Shown piece after piece: positions 27,560 through 35,668 of a stretch of DNA of 64,000 bases. Under the pieces are notes generated by a model. It was not told the origin of the DNA. It saw nothing but the letters and a program-made list of their open reading frames with translations, and searched no databases. Numbering within the stretch: position 1 is the stretch's first letter; each line of letters starts with the position of its first letter. A program made the position numbers and the translations under genes. Source of the DNA: Labilibacter sediminis (lineage in GTDB: Bacteria; Bacteroidota; Bacteroidia; Bacteroidales; Marinilabiliaceae); assembly GCF_005877885.1 (NCBI RefSeq), contig NZ_VCHY01000014.1, positions 62,001 through 126,000 of the forward strand, read 5' to 3'.

Positions 27560-27772
27560 GCTCAGACCGCTTATAAACATTTAGTTTCAAGAAATATTTG
27601 TGACGACATAGCGGGCTATGACTAACAAATATGACACAGAAAATGGATGTTTATAAGTGGAATGTGTGCGCTTTTCATTAAATAATCCATTTACTGCTTT
27701 AAATTTTCTCACCATAGCTCGCTATGTTTCGAAAATTTACATTGTAAATCAATCATCTAATGAAATCTGAGC
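27560..27772. repeat. Composite nested palindromic element
   Basis: The element is bounded by GCTCAGA (27560-27566) and TCTGAGC (27766-27772). Inside are two consecutive nested palindromes: 27567-27660 (outer CTTATAAACAT/ATGTTTATAAG, middle ATATTTGT/ACAAATAT, core CATAGC/GCTATG) and 27673-27765 (outer TTTCATTA/TAATGAAA, middle AAATTTTC/GAAAATTT, same core). It fills most of the gap before the protease-nuclease gene. Confidence 0.8.
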
Positions 27773-27850
27773 TCTTTATTTTTAATCGAACTTAGGTTAA
27801 TATTTAATACGGATAATAAATAAACTTTTTATTACAAAATCGAATGCATT

Positions 27851-29926
27851 ATGGGAACGGTTGTAAAAAGTTATCTGGAAGGGATAATTGAAGATGTGGA
27901 AAAAAGACTTCCTAATATTAAGGAGCAAGTAAGAATTATGGAAGATGCCATATCAAAAAAAGGAGATTGGCGTAAAGTTGAAGATGCCGGCAGGTTATTG
28001 TTTAGGCTAAATAAGTTATCCTTAAAAAAGGAAGCTTCAAAATTGGTTGAAATGCCAACAGGTACGGCTGAAGGATTCAATGTTCTGGAAAGAATTATTA
28101 AAGAAAATGAGCTCATGCCTATATCGTTTATGTACAAAGGTGCTTTGGCAGCCAGAACGGTAGGTAGAGTGGTGGTAAGAAATGATGATGGTATCATGGG
28201 TTATGGTACAGGTTTTATGATATCTCCTAATTTAATGATTACGAATCATCATGTATTAGAAGATGTTAGTACTGCGCGCTATAGTCTTTTTGAAATGAAT
28301 TATCGGGAGACAGATGAGGGCTTGAGTAATTCAGAGTTTTTCAGACTTGAGCCGGATGAGTTTTTTATAGCTAACGAACATCTTGATTTTGCCATCGTTG
28401 CGGTTGATGTAAGCAATTCCAACGGAAGTTTAATCAGTAAATACGGATTCAATAAAATCATTAAAGAATCCGGAAAGGCAGTAGTTGGTGAGTGCGTAAA
28501 TCTGGTTCAACATCCTGCAGGGGAGCCGAAGCAAATTGTTATACGTAATAATAAAATTATTGGCATAAAAGATGAATTCGTTCATTATGTGGCTGATACA
28601 ATGAAAGGCTCTTCCGGTTGTGTGGTTTATAATGATAATTTTGAAGTGGTAGCTTTGCATCATGCCGGCAAACCAGCAAGGGATAGTCATGGTAATATAT
28701 TACTTACTGACGGAACAGTTTGGGATGGAAGTCGCTTAACTATGGATATGATTCATTGGGAAGCCAATGAAGGAATAAGAATAAGTAAGATCTTTGAATA
28801 TCTCGATAGTATAATACATGAATATGATGCACCAAAACAAAGGTTGTATCAGGAAATTTTTACTTCAACACCTGCAATTAGCAACATCTGGAATGAAAGT
28901 ACATCCAATATTGGAAATGTAAATCAGGTGGTTAATGAACCCGATGGTTCATTAAGTATGTACCTTAAAGTAAACTTTTCCGGGGCTACTGCTCTGCCAT
29001 CAATTTCAGTAAAAGATACTGACTCAGGGAACGGACATGTTCTTAAACCAACCAATGGGCATAACAAACACACTGCCAAAGTAATAGTGGATAATGCGTA
29101 TCGAAATCACGATTATTATAACGAAGAAACGGATATAAATGATCGCAAAAGCTATTATGGTAATATTGATTTAAATGATTCGCCGGATGCTTTATTTAAA
29201 GCCTTGTCGAAACATATTAACAATACACACGCTAAGGTGCTATGTTATAGAGAAGCACGGCATGAGTATTTATATCCACTTGTTGATATTCATGAGTTTG
29301 GAAAGTTGCGTAATATATATTCGGGTGATGTTTTGAGTCCTGAAGAAATCATAAGTAAAGAACTTGATTTAATAGAAAGGTATGAACACGAATTTAATTC
29401 AATTCTTACATCCGAGAGCTATCATAGCGATCAGGAGCGCTTAGAAGCATATGATATGTTTGAGGCTAGTTTGCCATTTAATTGTGAGCATGTTGTACCT
29501 CAATCGTGGTTTAATAAAAGAAACCCAATGCGCGCCGACCTGCACCACTTGTTTACATGCGAACCAACTTGCAATAGCTTTAGAAGTAATATTCCTTACT
29601 GGGAGTTTGGTCCATTAGATGAAATAGTTCGAACCAAATGTGGCAGACGAGAGTCCAATAAATTTGAACCATTACATGGACATGGGGCTGTTGCCAGAGC
29701 TACATTGTATTTCTTACTTAGGTACCCGGGTGAAGTTGGAGATGCAAACAGAGAAATGCAAAAAGACAGGTTGAGTGTTCTTTTAGGTTGGCACAAAAGC
29801 AATCCGGTTACACGATATGAATTACACCGTAATTATACCATTTTTGAAATTCAGGGAAATAGAAATCCGTTAATAGATTATCCTGATTTAGCCGATAAAA
29901 TCAATTTTAATTTAGGAATCGATTAA
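27851..29926 (+). CDS. Trypsin-like protease fused to Endonuclease I-type nuclease
   Basis: The 691-residue protein has three parts. Residues 1-100 are helical and charged with no recognised domain. Residues about 105-310 form a trypsin-like protease: 'TNHHVLED' gives His134, 'LDFAIVAVD' Asp179 and 'KGSSGCVVY' Ser255, a complete triad. Residues about 430-691 resemble the Endonuclease I/His-Me finger family: 'REARHEYLYPLVDIHEFGKL', 'NCEHVVPQSWFN' with His547 and 'ADLHHLF' with His565/566, then 'CNSFRSNIPY'. No signal peptide is seen, unlike secreted endonucleases I, so it appears intracellular. It follows the M19 and hydrolase genes by 479 bases. A conflict or defence role is suggested by the toxic domains and by nearby hipBA and integrase remnants. 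Confidence 0.85.
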   Translation: MGTVVKSYLEGIIEDVEKRLPNIKEQVRIMEDAISKKGDWRKVEDAGRLLFRLNKLSLKKEASKLVEMPTGTAEGFNVLERIIKENELMPISFMYKGALAARTVGRVVVRNDDGIMGYGTGFMISPNLMITNHHVLEDVSTARYSLFEMNYRETDEGLSNSEFFRLEPDEFFIANEHLDFAIVAVDVSNSNGSLISKYGFNKIIKESGKAVVGECVNLVQHPAGEPKQIVIRNNKIIGIKDEFVHYVADTMKGSSGCVVYNDNFEVVALHHAGKPARDSHGNILLTDGTVWDGSRLTMDMIHWEANEGIRISKIFEYLDSIIHEYDAPKQRLYQEIFTSTPAISNIWNESTSNIGNVNQVVNEPDGSLSMYLKVNFSGATALPSISVKDTDSGNGHVLKPTNGHNKHTAKVIVDNAYRNHDYYNEETDINDRKSYYGNIDLNDSPDALFKALSKHINNTHAKVLCYREARHEYLYPLVDIHEFGKLRNIYSGDVLSPEEIISKELDLIERYEHEFNSILTSESYHSDQERLEAYDMFEASLPFNCEHVVPQSWFNKRNPMRADLHHLFTCEPTCNSFRSNIPYWEFGPLDEIVRTKCGRRESNKFEPLHGHGAVARATLYFLLRYPGEVGDANREMQKDRLSVLLGWHKSNPVTRYELHRNYTIFEIQGNRNPLIDYPDLADKINFNLGID

Positions 29927-29969
29927 GAAAAGCCTATCCTAACCGAAGTATGTGGTTTCTATGATGTAG

Positions 29970-30010
29970 GATTAGTTCACTGGCAGGCATAGCTGGTGAA
30001 CTAATCTTTT
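29970..30010 (+). terminator. Terminator of the protease-nuclease gene
   Basis: GATTAGTTCAC (29970-29980) pairs perfectly with GTGAACTAATC (29996-30006) around a 15-base loop, followed by TTTTATC. Confidence 0.85.
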
Positions 30011-30083
30011 ATCAATATTGTTATTTGTTCAAACAGCATCCTATTGTTTTTAGTTTTATTAGATCGATAATAAATAAACTCTA

Positions 30084-30338
30084 TTACAAATCTTTAATTT
30101 TCTCCATATTCTTTTGAATCAATGCTTCTGTTGTTCTTGCATAACGTTGCCTCATTTTTGTGCTGGAATGACCTATGGTTTTTGATACCACTTCCAAAGG
30201 CATGTTATTCTCTAAAGCAACTGTTGTTGCAAAGGTATGCCTGGCTGAATGAGTAGATAAAGGTTTATCAATGCCGCATATAGCTGCGATTTCTTTCAAT
30301 TACCCATTTATTTTTTGATTGCTTAAAACAGGAAGAAC
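30084..30338 (-). pseudogene. Tyrosine recombinase (integrase) C-terminal remnant
   Basis: The readable part starts after a TAA at 30300-30302 and encodes the C-terminal catalytic region: 'HSARHTFATT' with Arg, 'SKTIGHSSTKM' with His and 'RYARTTEAL' with the nucleophilic Tyr. Upstream in the same frame the sequence continues as 'VLPVLSNQKING' before the TAA, and another TGA lies at 30339-30341. In family members the sequence around this point runs on without interruption, so this is a decayed integrase with at least two nonsense codons and no N-terminal half. It marks past site-specific insertion next to hipBA. Confidence 0.85.
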
Positions 30339-30467
30339 TCAGCCTTTTTCAATAAGTTATATTTTAAATTTTGTATTTTTAATGTGAACTGATTTGCCCT
30401 TTGGGGTTAAATACCAGGAAAATGCCCGTTTGTTGTGACTAATTTTTAGTAATCATGTGTTGTTGGT

Positions 30468-30525
30468 TAATATATTGGCTATATATTGAATTTATAGCTA
30501 TATTTGTCTAATATATTAGCTATAT
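30468..30525 (+). promoter_or_regulatory. hipBA promoter with repeated operator elements
   Basis: TTG (30475-30477) and TATATTTG (30499-30506), 21 bases apart, match a Bacteroidota promoter. The 17-mer TAATATATTrGCTATAT occurs at 30468-30484 and 30509-30525. The shorter rGCTATAT recurs at 30477, 30496 and 30518, spacings 19 and 22. The repeats overlap both promoter elements and the hipB start, fitting HipB autorepression. Confidence 0.7.
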
Positions 30526-30802
30526 GTATTCAATAAATCCAACACCTCACGATATAGGTAAGGAATTGGCTAAGCGTCACAAGGCCTTACGTAAACAATT
30601 AAAATTGTCTCAAGCTGAAATGGCAGAACGCTCAGGTGTTTCTTTAGGTAGTTTAAAGCGATTTGAAACTACTGGTCAAATATCCCTGGAATCACTGCTT
30701 AAGTTAGCTCACCTTCTTGATAGACTGGAAGATTTTAAGTTGGTCTTCCGGCCCAAAGAAGATTTGGGCAATATTGAAGGCCTTTTCTCAACTAAATCAT
30801 AA
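30524..30802 (+). CDS. hipB: HipB-like XRE antitoxin
   Basis: The 92-residue protein has a clear XRE/Cro helix-turn-helix: 'LKLSQAEMAERSGVSLGSLK' with recognition helix 'LGSLKRFETTG'. Short HipB proteins repress the hipBA operon and hold HipA inactive. It starts 14 bases before hipA and its start codon lies within the second promoter repeat. The C-terminus ends with 'FSTKS', without the longer tail seen in some HipB proteins. Confidence 0.88.
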   Translation: MYSINPTPHDIGKELAKRHKALRKQLKLSQAEMAERSGVSLGSLKRFETTGQISLESLLKLAHLLDRLEDFKLVFRPKEDLGNIEGLFSTKS

Positions 30803-30816
30803 GTAAAGAATCTGTT

Positions 30817-32052
30817 ATGGATAATATCAAAAATATTTTGGTGTCTTTGGAGCTTGAAGGCCAAAGTTATGAGGTAGGAGAAATGGTAAGGGATAATCGA
30901 ACTATCTACTTTCGCTATTATGCAGATTTTTTAAAATCAGGACTTAATATTTCGCCAATTAAGTTGCCTTTTAATAGTGAAATAAATACAGCCGGTTTAG
31001 AACCATTTGATGGGTTGTATGGTGTTTTTAATGATTCGTTACCTGATGGTTGGGGAAGGCTGTTATTGGATCGTACACTTGCATCTAAAGGAGTAAACAT
31101 ACAAAGTTTAACCCCATTAGATCGTCTGTCTTATGTTGGGGATCATGGGATGGGAGCTTTGATTTATAAACCAAAGTTTGATGAAGATGTTGTACTATCC
31201 TCAGAAATTGAACTGGATATGATTGCTCAGGAAATGAGCTACATTTTAAAAGGAAGTGATTCTGACATTATTGAAGAACTTTTTACTTTGGGAGGTTCTT
31301 CTGGGGGAGCTCGTCCTAAAATATTTGTTGGCTACAATAATCTCACCAATGAATTAATGCATGGTCATCAACGATTATCAGAAGGTTTTGAAGATTGGAT
31401 TATAAAATTTCAATCGTCCCCTGATCCCAAAGAAATAGCTAATATTGAATATGCTTATCACAAAATGGCATTAAAGGCAGGACTTGAGATGAGCGATTGT
31501 AAATTATTTTCTGGCCGATCAGGACAAACCTATTTTGGTACTAAACGCTTTGACAGAATTAAAGAGAAAAGAATTCATATGCATACTGCTAGTGGATTGA
31601 TGCATGATAATTTTAGAATGAGCACCATGGATTATGGACATTTAATGGATTGTGCATTTCAGCTTGAAAAACATGTAAACGCCTATAAAAAAATACTGCG
31701 CTTGGCAGCCTTCAATGTGTTTGCTCACAACAGGGACGATCACAGTAAGAACTTTTCTTTTTTAATGGATGCTAAAGGCCATTGGAGTTTCGCTCCAGTG
31801 TATGATCTGACTTTTTCAAATTCAGCTTATGGTTTTCACAGTACTATGGTTGCCGGAGAGAGCAAAAATCCGGGAAGGAAACATTTGTTAGAGTTAGGAA
31901 AACATTTTGGAATAAAGAAACCGGAGTTAATATTGGAAGAAGTGCAAGAGGCCGTCTCACTTTGGGATTCAATCGCTAAAGAGTGTGGAGTGTCTCAATC
32001 TACTAATCGAACAATTGAAAAGGCAATAAATGAAGTGAATAAAAATGAATAA
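30817..32052 (+). CDS. hipA: HipA-like serine/threonine kinase toxin
   Basis: HipA proteins phosphorylate targets such as glutamyl-tRNA synthetase and cause growth arrest. This 411-residue member has the N-terminal subdomain ('FDGLYGVFNDSLPDGWGRLL'), the glycine-rich 'TLGGSSGGARPK' that includes the autophosphorylation loop, the catalytic 'FAHNRDDHSKNFSF' and 'APVYDLTFS' as the metal-binding DLT segment. All key motifs are intact, so it is probably active. It forms a pair with hipB. The pair is flanked by two related integrase 3' ends (30087-30115 and 32122-32150), suggesting insertion as a unit. Confidence 0.93.
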   Translation: MDNIKNILVSLELEGQSYEVGEMVRDNRTIYFRYYADFLKSGLNISPIKLPFNSEINTAGLEPFDGLYGVFNDSLPDGWGRLLLDRTLASKGVNIQSLTPLDRLSYVGDHGMGALIYKPKFDEDVVLSSEIELDMIAQEMSYILKGSDSDIIEELFTLGGSSGGARPKIFVGYNNLTNELMHGHQRLSEGFEDWIIKFQSSPDPKEIANIEYAYHKMALKAGLEMSDCKLFSGRSGQTYFGTKRFDRIKEKRIHMHTASGLMHDNFRMSTMDYGHLMDCAFQLEKHVNAYKKILRLAAFNVFAHNRDDHSKNFSFLMDAKGHWSFAPVYDLTFSNSAYGFHSTMVAGESKNPGRKHLLELGKHFGIKKPELILEEVQEAVSLWDSIAKECGVSQSTNRTIEKAINEVNKNE

Positions 32053-32082
32053 TTATCGCGATATGCGATATTAATAAAGAAG

Positions 32083-32112
32083 CGCTCATAGGAAACCCAT
32101 GAGCGTTTTATA
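32083..32112 (+). terminator. hipBA terminator
   Basis: CGCTCAT (32083-32089) pairs with ATGAGCG (32099-32105), followed by TTTTATATT, 30 bases after the hipA stop. Confidence 0.8.
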
Positions 32113-32115
32113 TTA

Positions 32116-32151
32116 TTAATGCAAACTCTTAATCTTCTCCATATTCTTTTT
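32116..32151 (-). pseudogene. Second integrase 3'-end remnant
   Basis: On the minus strand this stretch reads 'KKNMEKIKSLH' then stop, matching the 'QKNMEKIKDL' end of the integrase remnant at 30084. At DNA level 32122-32150 and 30087-30115 share 25 of 29 bases in the same orientation. No other part of the gene remains beside it. Confidence 0.7.
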
Positions 32152-32640
32152 AACCCGGATTCCTAAGACTTTTTGAAAAGTAAAACCGAGTAGCTAACTA
32201 TATCAAGTATTTTAGTTCTATCTCGATAAAAATGTGTGTTGGCCGGTTCAATTGGCCCGGGCCGATAATAGCGCGACGCAGTTGAATGCGGGTGAATAAG
32301 GGATGTGTGACAGCAATAGATTCAACAAGGAGGTGGGCTGAAGGATGAATTGAACTTGATTTTTTTGCCTGCCTGACGGAAGGCAGGTTTCTTTTTGATC
32401 AAGCAAAAAGAAAGCCTGTTTGGCAAAACAATATTAGTTAGATGGAATTATGAATTAGGTCTTCGTTATGAACATTGAAAATGCAACAAAACAAACACTT
32501 ACTGAAACGAGGCATAGCACCGCTACGGTGAGTTGAAGCGAGTGAGTAAAACGATTTGTTTTAAAGTAGTTTCAATGTGTAATACCTGCCAGCCGGCAGG
32601 CTGGGATTTTCTAATGCATATTCCGGGTTAAAACCAGAAA
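32152..32640. repeat. Repeat-rich intergenic region
   Basis: No gene was found here. A nested palindrome spans 32472-32578: outer ACATTGAAA/TTTCAATGT, middle AAAACAAA/TTTGTTTT, core GGCATAGC/GCTACGG, related to the core of the 27560-27772 element. Two G+C-rich hairpins also occur: CCTGCCT/AGGCAGG (32368-32387) and CCTGCC/GGCAGG (32585-32600). Confidence 0.65.
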
Positions 32641-32669
32641 CCCTGTAAGTTATTTTATTTGCAGGGTTT
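32638..32669 (-). terminator. Terminator of the AraC-family gene
   Basis: AAACCCTG (32638-32645) pairs with CAGGGTTT (32662-32669). It is 44 bases beyond the minus-strand stop at 32713, with T-rich sequence on both sides. Confidence 0.7.
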
Positions 32670-32712
32670 TCTATTTCTCTACAATTCAATATAATTGTTA
32701 TAATTTAGATCC

Positions 32713-33621
32713 TTACTTCATCCCAAATTCTTTTTTGTATCTGGCCGGAGATACATTTGTAATCTGCTTAAATATGCGAGAAAAGTGGTAGCGATCGGCA
32801 AATCCGGTTTTTACAGCAACCTCTTCAATTGTATGGAGTGAGTGATGCAATAAAATACAAGCTTTATCAATTCTTTTCTTTTTAACGTACTTCTGTGGTG
32901 ATACACCTACCTCTTCCGTGAATAATCGGGTAAATGCGTTGGTTGCCATTTTTGCATGATCTGCTAATGTTGGATTTGATAATTCTTCGCTAATCTGATC
33001 CTCAATATAGTTCAGAGTATTGAGTATGCGGTGGTTACTGGTAATTTGGTTCCAGTTTCCCTCAGGGATTTCTGATAATAAATCTACAATAAGCGATTGA
33101 ATCGTTAAACTTGAATGAAAACTAAATTTGGCGTGTTCATAATTGAGGTGCCTCTTTATAATCAGTAATTTTTCTGTAAGGTGGTCAGTTAACTGGTATA
33201 TAAAAACACCGGGAGTAATGTTGTCATATGGCATTCCAATATTAAAATGAATAAATAGATGGAGTATATACTGATCATTGCTGTAGTCGGATACTGTGGT
33301 TTTTTGATTCACTCTTCCTCCCTTTAGTGCATAGCCCGTGTTTGGAATTTTATGATCGAATAAACGAGTCGAAAAAGATGTGTTGGGTGCAATCAACACA
33401 ATTTTATCAGGAGTTAAAGAGTAGTCTACATTATTATATGTCATCACAGCACCTTTATAACTATTGTGATAAATGCGCCAGTATGGAAATGATAATTCAT
33501 TAAATTCCCACTGTTGCAGCCACCAATAACGACAACAGTGAATGTTTAAGTTGTATTTCGGAAATACCTGTAAAATATCAGAAGGATCCCCTTTATCTGG
33601 TGCTTTTCTTAATGTGTTCAT
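32713..33621 (-). CDS. AraC-family regulator, probable fucose cluster activator
   Basis: This protein has a cupin-like N-terminal ligand domain ('CCRYWWLQQWEFNELSFPYW') and a C-terminal pair of HTH motifs: 'LADHAKMATNAFTRLFTEEV' and 'IEEVAVKTGFADRYHFSRIF', ending in 'NVSPARYKKEF'. It is divergent from fucI, so it likely controls the fuc operon in response to fucose or fuculose. The ATG at 33621 is preferred to 33666, because a good -7 element (33645-33652) lies inside the longer version. Ligand is inferred from location. Confidence 0.88.
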   Translation of the reverse strand: MNTLRKAPDKGDPSDILQVFPKYNLNIHCCRYWWLQQWEFNELSFPYWRIYHNSYKGAVMTYNNVDYSLTPDKIVLIAPNTSFSTRLFDHKIPNTGYALKGGRVNQKTTVSDYSNDQYILHLFIHFNIGMPYDNITPGVFIYQLTDHLTEKLLIIKRHLNYEHAKFSFHSSLTIQSLIVDLLSEIPEGNWNQITSNHRILNTLNYIEDQISEELSNPTLADHAKMATNAFTRLFTEEVGVSPQKYVKKKRIDKACILLHHSLHTIEEVAVKTGFADRYHFSRIFKQITNVSPARYKKEFGMK

Positions 33622-33644
33622 TCTTGCGATGTTTAAAACAGATA

Positions 33645-33652
33645 CAAATCTA
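33645..33652 (-). promoter_or_regulatory. Candidate -7 element of the AraC-family gene
   Basis: The minus strand reads TAGATTTG, a perfect TAnnTTTG match. The start would fall near 33638, giving a short leader to the ATG at 33621. No clear -33 element was found. Confidence 0.4.
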
Positions 33653-33736
33653 ATGAAAATAAACATTTATTAACTCAGTTTATAATTTCAATTTTGTCAT
33701 GTTAATAATTCTAAATAATTAAGAAAAACCATAAAT

Positions 33737-35524
33737 ATGGGAAACAGGTTAATTGGGGATTTACCCAAGGTAGGTATACGCCCGGTAATTGATGGAAGAG
33801 AAAATGGTGTTAGAGAATCGCTAGAGTCTCAGGTAATGGATCTTGCTAAAGCAGCAGCAGAGTTTATTGAAGGTAATTTAAGATTTCCTTCAGGGGAAAA
33901 AGTGGAGTGCGTTATAGCAGACACATGTATTGGAGGGGTTGCTGAAGCTGCTATGTGTGCCAATAAATTTAAAAAAGAAGGAGTTGGTGTTTCATTAACA
34001 GTAACGCCTTGCTGGTGTTATGGTACGGAGGTAATGGATACAGATCCTTTGTTGCCTAAAGCTGTTTGGGGATTTAATGGTACAGAGCGTCCCGGAGCAG
34101 TGTATTTAGCGGCTGCCTTAGCGGGGTATACGCAAAAGGGGTTACCAACATTTGGTATTTACGGCCGTGATGTACAGGATGCCGGCGATACAAATATTCC
34201 TGCTGATGTTCAGGAAAAACTGTTGCGCTTTGTGAAATCTGCATTAGCTGTTGCTCAAATGAACGGGAAATCATATTTGTCAATAGGTTATAGTTCTATG
34301 GGTATTGCCGGTTCAATGGTAGATAGCAACTTCTTTCAAGATTATTTAGGTATTCGTTCTGAGTTTATTGAATCGGTTGAAATTCTTCGTCGAATGGATG
34401 AAGGTATTTACGATGAAGAAGAATTTGAAAAGGCATTAGCGTGGACTAAAGAGAACTGCAAAGAGGGTGAAGATATTAATAGTGCAGAGAAACAAGCTGA
34501 TGAGGCTCGCAAACAGGTAGAGTGGGAAACTGTAATAAAAATGACCTTGATTTGTCGCGATATGATGATCGGAAATCAAAAGTTGATTGACAAAGGTTAC
34601 AGAGAAGAAGGTTTAGGTAGAAATGCAATTTTAGGTGGTTTTCAGGGGCAGCGTCAATGGACAGATTACAAGCCAAATGCTGATTTTACCGAGGCCATAT
34701 TAAATTCTTCATTTGACTGGAATGGTATTCGTCAGGCCTTTGTGTTTGCAACAGAAAATGATAGTTTAAACAGTGTGTCTATGTTGTTTGGACATCTACT
34801 GACTAATACCTCTCAAATTTTCTCGGATGTGCGTACATATTGGAGTCCTGATGCTGTTAAACGAGTAACGGGTAAAGCGTTAAGCGGAACAGCTAAAGAT
34901 GGTGTTATTCACTTAATTAATTCCGGATCAACAACATTAGATGCTACAGCACAACAAAAAGATGCTGATGGAAATCCGGCCATGAAGCCTTATTGGGAGA
35001 TTACAGAAGAAGAAGCTCAAAAATGCTTGGATAACACGCTATGGCCACAGGCAGAAAGAGGTTATTTTAGAGGTGGTGGTTTTTCTTCTCAGTTTAAAAC
35101 AGCAGGAGAAATGCCGGTTACTATGTGTCGTGTAAATATGGTAAAAGGAGTTGGTCCGGTTCTTCAATTGACAGAAGGGTGGACAGTTGAGTTACCAGAT
35201 GATATACATAGTGTGTTGGATGAAAGAACCAATCCTACATGGCCAACTACCTGGTTTGTTCCAAGAACAACAGGAGAGGGAGCGTTTAAAGATGTATATT
35301 CTGTAATGTCAAACTGGGGAGCTAACCACGGAGCAATCAGCTATGGTCATATTGGTGCAGATTTAATTACGCTTGCCTCAATGCTTCGTATTCCGGTAAA
35401 TATGCATAATGTATCTGATGATGATATATTCAGACCAAGTGCCTGGGCTTCTTTTGGAGAAGATAAAGAAGGCTCTGATTATAGAGCTTGTTCTACTTAT
35501 GGTCCGTTGTACGGAATGAAATAA
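33737..35524 (+). CDS. fucI: L-fucose isomerase
   Basis: FucI converts L-fucose to L-fuculose, the first step of the pathway, with Mn2+. The 595-residue length agrees with the E. coli enzyme (591). Family stretches include '[18 protein letters not shown]' at the N-terminus, '[15 protein letters not shown]', '[18 protein letters not shown]' and '[19 protein letters not shown]', which contains the metal-binding Glu and Asp. The C-terminal part '[21 protein letters not shown]' carries the conserved His. It is the first gene after the divergent AraC regulator and is followed by fucK across a 144-base gap with an inverted repeat. Cytoplasmic. Confidence 0.97.
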   Translation: MGNRLIGDLPKVGIRPVIDGRENGVRESLESQVMDLAKAAAEFIEGNLRFPSGEKVECVIADTCIGGVAEAAMCANKFKKEGVGVSLTVTPCWCYGTEVMDTDPLLPKAVWGFNGTERPGAVYLAAALAGYTQKGLPTFGIYGRDVQDAGDTNIPADVQEKLLRFVKSALAVAQMNGKSYLSIGYSSMGIAGSMVDSNFFQDYLGIRSEFIESVEILRRMDEGIYDEEEFEKALAWTKENCKEGEDINSAEKQADEARKQVEWETVIKMTLICRDMMIGNQKLIDKGYREEGLGRNAILGGFQGQRQWTDYKPNADFTEAILNSSFDWNGIRQAFVFATENDSLNSVSMLFGHLLTNTSQIFSDVRTYWSPDAVKRVTGKALSGTAKDGVIHLINSGSTTLDATAQQKDADGNPAMKPYWEITEEEAQKCLDNTLWPQAERGYFRGGGFSSQFKTAGEMPVTMCRVNMVKGVGPVLQLTEGWTVELPDDIHSVLDERTNPTWPTTWFVPRTTGEGAFKDVYSVMSNWGANHGAISYGHIGADLITLASMLRIPVNMHNVSDDDIFRPSAWASFGEDKEGSDYRACSTYGPLYGMK

Positions 35525-35550
35525 TTATTAAGACCAAATATCATTTTGAA

Positions 35551-35657
35551 TAAACAGGACTTCCAATAGTTTACAAAGCTACAAATTGAGGTTAGAGAAA
35601 AATAGTAGAGGCTGTTTTATGAAAAGAAACAGAAAGACTATTGTGTAGTCCTGTTTA
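35551..35657 (+). promoter_or_regulatory. Long inverted repeat between fucI and fucK
   Basis: TAAACAGGACT (35551-35561) pairs with AGTCCTGTTTA (35647-35657), and CAATAGT (35564-35570) with ACTATTG (35637-35643). The loop is about 66 bases. The right arm ends 11 bases before the fucK ATG, so it could affect mRNA processing or translation. Confidence 0.55.
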
Positions 35658-35668
35658 AAGAATTGTTT

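Noticed and set aside
29620-29636. GTTCGAAC inside the nuclease domain as a further LacI operator
   Set aside because: It matches only the 8-bp centre of the operator, lies within coding sequence and is far from any promoter.
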